8,087 nucleotides of DNA, from contig CANCKG010000021.1 of NCBI GenBank assembly GCA_947378515.1, forward strand, positions 1 through 8,087. The letters run 5' to 3'. The position numbers were made by a program, and so were the translations under genes. Below the pieces are notes generated by a model. That model was not told the origin of the DNA, searched no databases, and saw only the letters and a program-made list of their open reading frames with translations. The stretch comes from Gammaproteobacteria bacterium (GTDB lineage Bacteria > Pseudomonadota > Gammaproteobacteria > CAISUE01). Position 1 is the stretch's first letter. Each line of letters begins with the position of its first letter. This document shows, one piece after another, positions 6,036 through 8,087 of this stretch.

Positions 6036-6644
6036 GTGAATTTTTCGCCACTCATTCAAGAATTAATCGATGCACTACGGTGTCTGCCTGGGGTGGGGCA
6101 ACGCAGTGCCCAGCGAATGGCGTTTCATTTATTGGAACGCAAACGCGAAACGGCTAAAAACCTTGGTCATACCCTATTACGTACCCTAGAAAAAATAGGT
6201 AATTGCCAACAATGCCGCAATTTATCTGAAACGCCGTTGTGCTTAATGTGCCAACACCCAGGACGTAATCAACACTTATTATGCATTGTCGAGTCACCGG
6301 CCGATGTCTTGGCAATTGAACAAACGGGTAAGTTTAGTGGCCATTATTTTGTTTTGATGGGCCACCTCTCACCTTTAGATGGCATCGGGCCTCAAAGTTT
6401 AGGTTTAGACGTGTTAGCCCAACATTGTCGTACGCATGGCGTGACTGAAGTCATCCTAGCCACCAATCTCACCGTCGAAGGCGAAGCCACCGCGCACTAT
6501 ATCAGTCATTTATTAAAAACCTTACCTTTAACGCTATCGCGCATCGCCCATGGCGTGCCAACTGGCGGCGAATTAGAATACATCGATGCTGGCACACTAG
6601 CTCGAGCCCTTCAAGCACGTGCTCTTATCACGAGTGTAGAATAA
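6036..6644 (+). CDS. recR: Recombination mediator RecR
   Basis: RecR acts with RecO (and RecF) to load RecA on SSB-coated single-stranded DNA at gaps. At 202 residues it has the normal length. The N-terminal helix-hairpin-helix (about 9-30, LRCLPGVGQRSAQRMAFHLL) binds DNA. A C4 zinc finger uses Cys57, Cys60, Cys69 and Cys72 (NCQQC...PLCLMC). The Toprim domain follows (about 80-175, with CIVESPADVLAIE and the ATNLTVEGEATA motif). The end GVPTGGELEYIDAGTLARAL is the conserved C-terminal segment. The start is GTG at 6036, chosen because MNFSPLIQELIDALRCLPGVG is the standard RecR beginning; the ribosome site is weak, suggesting coupling to ybaB. lptA begins 7 bp after the stop. Confidence 0.97.
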   Translation: MNFSPLIQELIDALRCLPGVGQRSAQRMAFHLLERKRETAKNLGHTLLRTLEKIGNCQQCRNLSETPLCLMCQHPGRNQHLLCIVESPADVLAIEQTGKFSGHYFVLMGHLSPLDGIGPQSLGLDVLAQHCRTHGVTEVILATNLTVEGEATAHYISHLLKTLPLTLSRIAHGVPTGGELEYIDAGTLARALQARALITSVE

Positions 6645-6651
6645 AGCCTCT

Positions 6652-7170
6652 ATGCCTAAACTTTTCTTTTGCGGCCTGATTGGTTTAATCCTAAGTGTTA
6701 ATGCAGTTGCGCTTGACTCAGATCGCACTCAAGTACTAAATGCACATGCCAATAGTGCCACCATCAATCAACAAACCGGCATCAGCCTTTACCAAGACCA
6801 GGTGGTCGCGATTCAAGGCACCACTTCTCTGTACGCCGATAGCGTCGTCATTAAACAAGATGCACACCATCAATTGGTTGAAGTCATTGCTTATGGCAAC
6901 CCGGCCATCTACAAAACGATTCCCGAAGCTGGCAAGACTGAACTTACGGCTACTGCCTTGGAAATTCATTATTATCCTGCTAAACATTATGTTCAATTGA
7001 TTCACAATGCTATCGTCATCCAAGATGGCAATCGTTATGCTGCACCCTTAATTAATTACGATGTGCTCAAACAAACCGTACAATCACCCACTTCAAGCGC
7101 AGGCCACACGACGATTGTCTTGCAACCAGATACTTTCTCTAAAAAAACGACCAAGCCTCATGATAACTGA
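6652..7170 (+). CDS. lptA: LPS transport periplasmic protein LptA
   Basis: LptA forms the periplasmic bridge that carries lipopolysaccharide from LptC at the inner membrane to LptD at the outer membrane. Its 172 residues include an N-terminal signal peptide (hydrophobic 4-16), probably cut after Ala-Val-Ala 18-20. The rest is an OstA-type beta-jellyroll. Visible strand-like repeats are [34 protein letters not shown] and the YGNPAIYK segment. [20 protein letters not shown] and [13 protein letters not shown] follow. It lies 7 bp after recR and overlaps lptB by 11 bp. lptC, the normal upstream partner, is not in this window, so the pair has been joined to a ybaB-recR unit. Confidence 0.93.
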   Translation: MPKLFFCGLIGLILSVNAVALDSDRTQVLNAHANSATINQQTGISLYQDQVVAIQGTTSLYADSVVIKQDAHHQLVEVIAYGNPAIYKTIPEAGKTELTATALEIHYYPAKHYVQLIHNAIVIQDGNRYAAPLINYDVLKQTVQSPTSSAGHTTIVLQPDTFSKKTTKPHDN

Positions 7171-7888
7171 ATTAACCGCTCACCATTTAGCGAAATATTA
7201 CGATAAACGCGCTGTGGTCCAAGATGTCTCACTGTCAGTAAAATCAGGGGAAATCGTCGGTTTGCTCGGGCCCAATGGCGCTGGCAAAACCACCAGTTTT
7301 TACATGATTGTCGGTTTAGTACATTGTGATAAAGGCTCTGTCACGTGCGGTGAACACGATATCACGCAATTGCCCATGCATGCACGCGCACGCCTCGGTA
7401 TTGGTTATTTACCACAAGAAGCGTCTATTTTTCGCAAACTCACTGTCGCGGAAAATATCCTTGCGATTCTCGAATTGCACCCTTTACTGACACGCGAACA
7501 GCGTTACCATGAATTAGAACAATTATTATTAGAATTTCACTTAACTCAAGTGCGAGATACCGCCGGCATTAGTTTATCCGGTGGTGAACGGCGTCGAGTC
7601 GAAATCGCCCGCGCGCTGGCGTCTAAACCAAAGTTTATTTTATTGGATGAACCCTTTGCTGGGATTGACCCGATATCGGTCATCGATATTAAACGGATTA
7701 TTACCCATCTTAAGCAACGCGGCATCGGCGTTTTAATCACCGATCATAATGTCCGCGAAACCCTTGATATCTGTGAACGTGCCTATATCGTCAGTGAAGG
7801 CAAAATCTTGTGTGAAGGTTCACCAACGGTCATTCTCGCCGATCAAAAAGTCCGTGACGTCTATTTAGGCGAAGATTTTTATATGTAA
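7160..7888 (+). CDS. lptB: LPS export ABC transporter ATPase LptB
   Basis: Cytoplasmic ATPase of the LptB2FG complex that extracts lipopolysaccharide from the inner membrane. From the ATG at 7160 it has 242 residues, matching E. coli LptB (241). An in-frame ATG at 7061 would add 33 residues with no family likeness and lies inside lptA, so it is rejected. Walker A is GPNGAGKT (37-44), the Q-loop is YLPQEASIF (83-91), and the signature is SLSGGERRR (138-146). Walker B is [13 protein letters not shown] (159-171), and the switch His is in ITDHNVRET (193-201). All catalytic motifs are intact. Its ATG overlaps the lptA end by 11 bp with no obvious own ribosome site, so translation is probably coupled. 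rpoN, the usual next gene, is not seen in the last 199 bases. Confidence 0.98.
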   Translation: MITELTAHHLAKYYDKRAVVQDVSLSVKSGEIVGLLGPNGAGKTTSFYMIVGLVHCDKGSVTCGEHDITQLPMHARARLGIGYLPQEASIFRKLTVAENILAILELHPLLTREQRYHELEQLLLEFHLTQVRDTAGISLSGGERRRVEIARALASKPKFILLDEPFAGIDPISVIDIKRIITHLKQRGIGVLITDHNVRETLDICERAYIVSEGKILCEGSPTVILADQKVRDVYLGEDFYM

Positions 7889-8087
7889 TTAAAACCAGTC
7901 GTAAAGGCAGGTCTTTACAGCCCGCGCGTCGTGCCAAAGGCAACATCTGTTATATGTAGTGTACTGCAACAGAAATTCTTGATGAAGCCTCTAGCCCTGA
8001 TGCAGCGGCACTTTAAAGATTTTCATTTCGTAGACTTTTGACTATTAAAACTGATAGCAGTACGGGTTATAGCGGGTTTTCACCGAG
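7889..8087. other. Gene-free end of the window
   Basis: No coding region, tRNA or rRNA is recognisable. GTAAAG (7901-7906) and CTTTAC (7913-7918) can form a 6-bp hairpin 12 bp after the lptB stop, but it lacks a following T-run, so it is only a weak terminator or mRNA-end candidate. TCTGTT/AACAGA near 7947-7974 is a short inverted repeat of a kind expected by chance. A TTGACT box at 8038-8043 has no good -10 partner. A downstream gene may start beyond the edge. Confidence 0.5.

Noticed and set aside
7061..7159. Longer start for lptB
   Set aside because: The extra 33 residues lie within lptA, have no LptB likeness, and the ATG at 7160 gives the normal family length.

Overview
The window looks like chromosomal DNA of a Gram-negative gammaproteobacterium. 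The lptA-lptB pair shows an LPS-exporting outer membrane. The ribosomal cluster rpsF-rpsR-(DUF2232-type membrane protein)-rplI-dnaB, without priB, is an order I associate with Legionella/Coxiella-type bacteria. That placement (Legionellales or a relative) is inference from gene order and protein style, not from a database search. Composition is moderate, slightly AT-rich, and similar across the recognisable genes.

Left part (1-3739): the first ~80 bases are C-rich non-coding sequence with a short palindrome. A decayed DUF2442-family gene (83-360, + strand) follows, broken by an in-frame stop and a frameshift. It converges on the 3' end of dnaB. From 3739 down to 357 on the minus strand lies a tightly packed operon: rpsF (S6), rpsR (S18), a polytopic membrane protein, rplI (L9) and the replicative helicase dnaB. 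It couples 30S and 50S ribosomal proteins to replication.

Middle (3740-5684): a ~300-bp divergent intergenic region holds the rpsF leader. This leader contains a CCUCCUU stretch able to pair with the rpsF Shine-Dalgarno as part of an interrupted stem, a good candidate for translational feedback. On the plus strand follows a 458-residue protein of unknown function with a nearly identical 54-residue duplication, an Ala/Pro/Glu-rich low-complexity tail and no membrane segment. Between it and ybaB are nearly four copies of a 55-bp tandem repeat. Each copy carries promoter-like boxes, and the last two carry a perfect 10-bp inverted repeat.

Right part (5685-7888): ybaB-recR-lptA-lptB on the plus strand, with intergenic gaps of 9 and 7 bp and a final 11-bp overlap. 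A nucleoid/recombination pair (YbaB, RecR) is thus joined to two LPS-transport genes. The usual neighbours dnaX (before ybaB), lptC (before lptA) and rpoN (after lptB) are not seen. The last 199 bases hold no gene I can recognise.

The parts most worth a second look are the unknown repeat protein with its adjoining 55-bp array, the SD-sequestering leader of rpsF, and the DUF2442 remnant.
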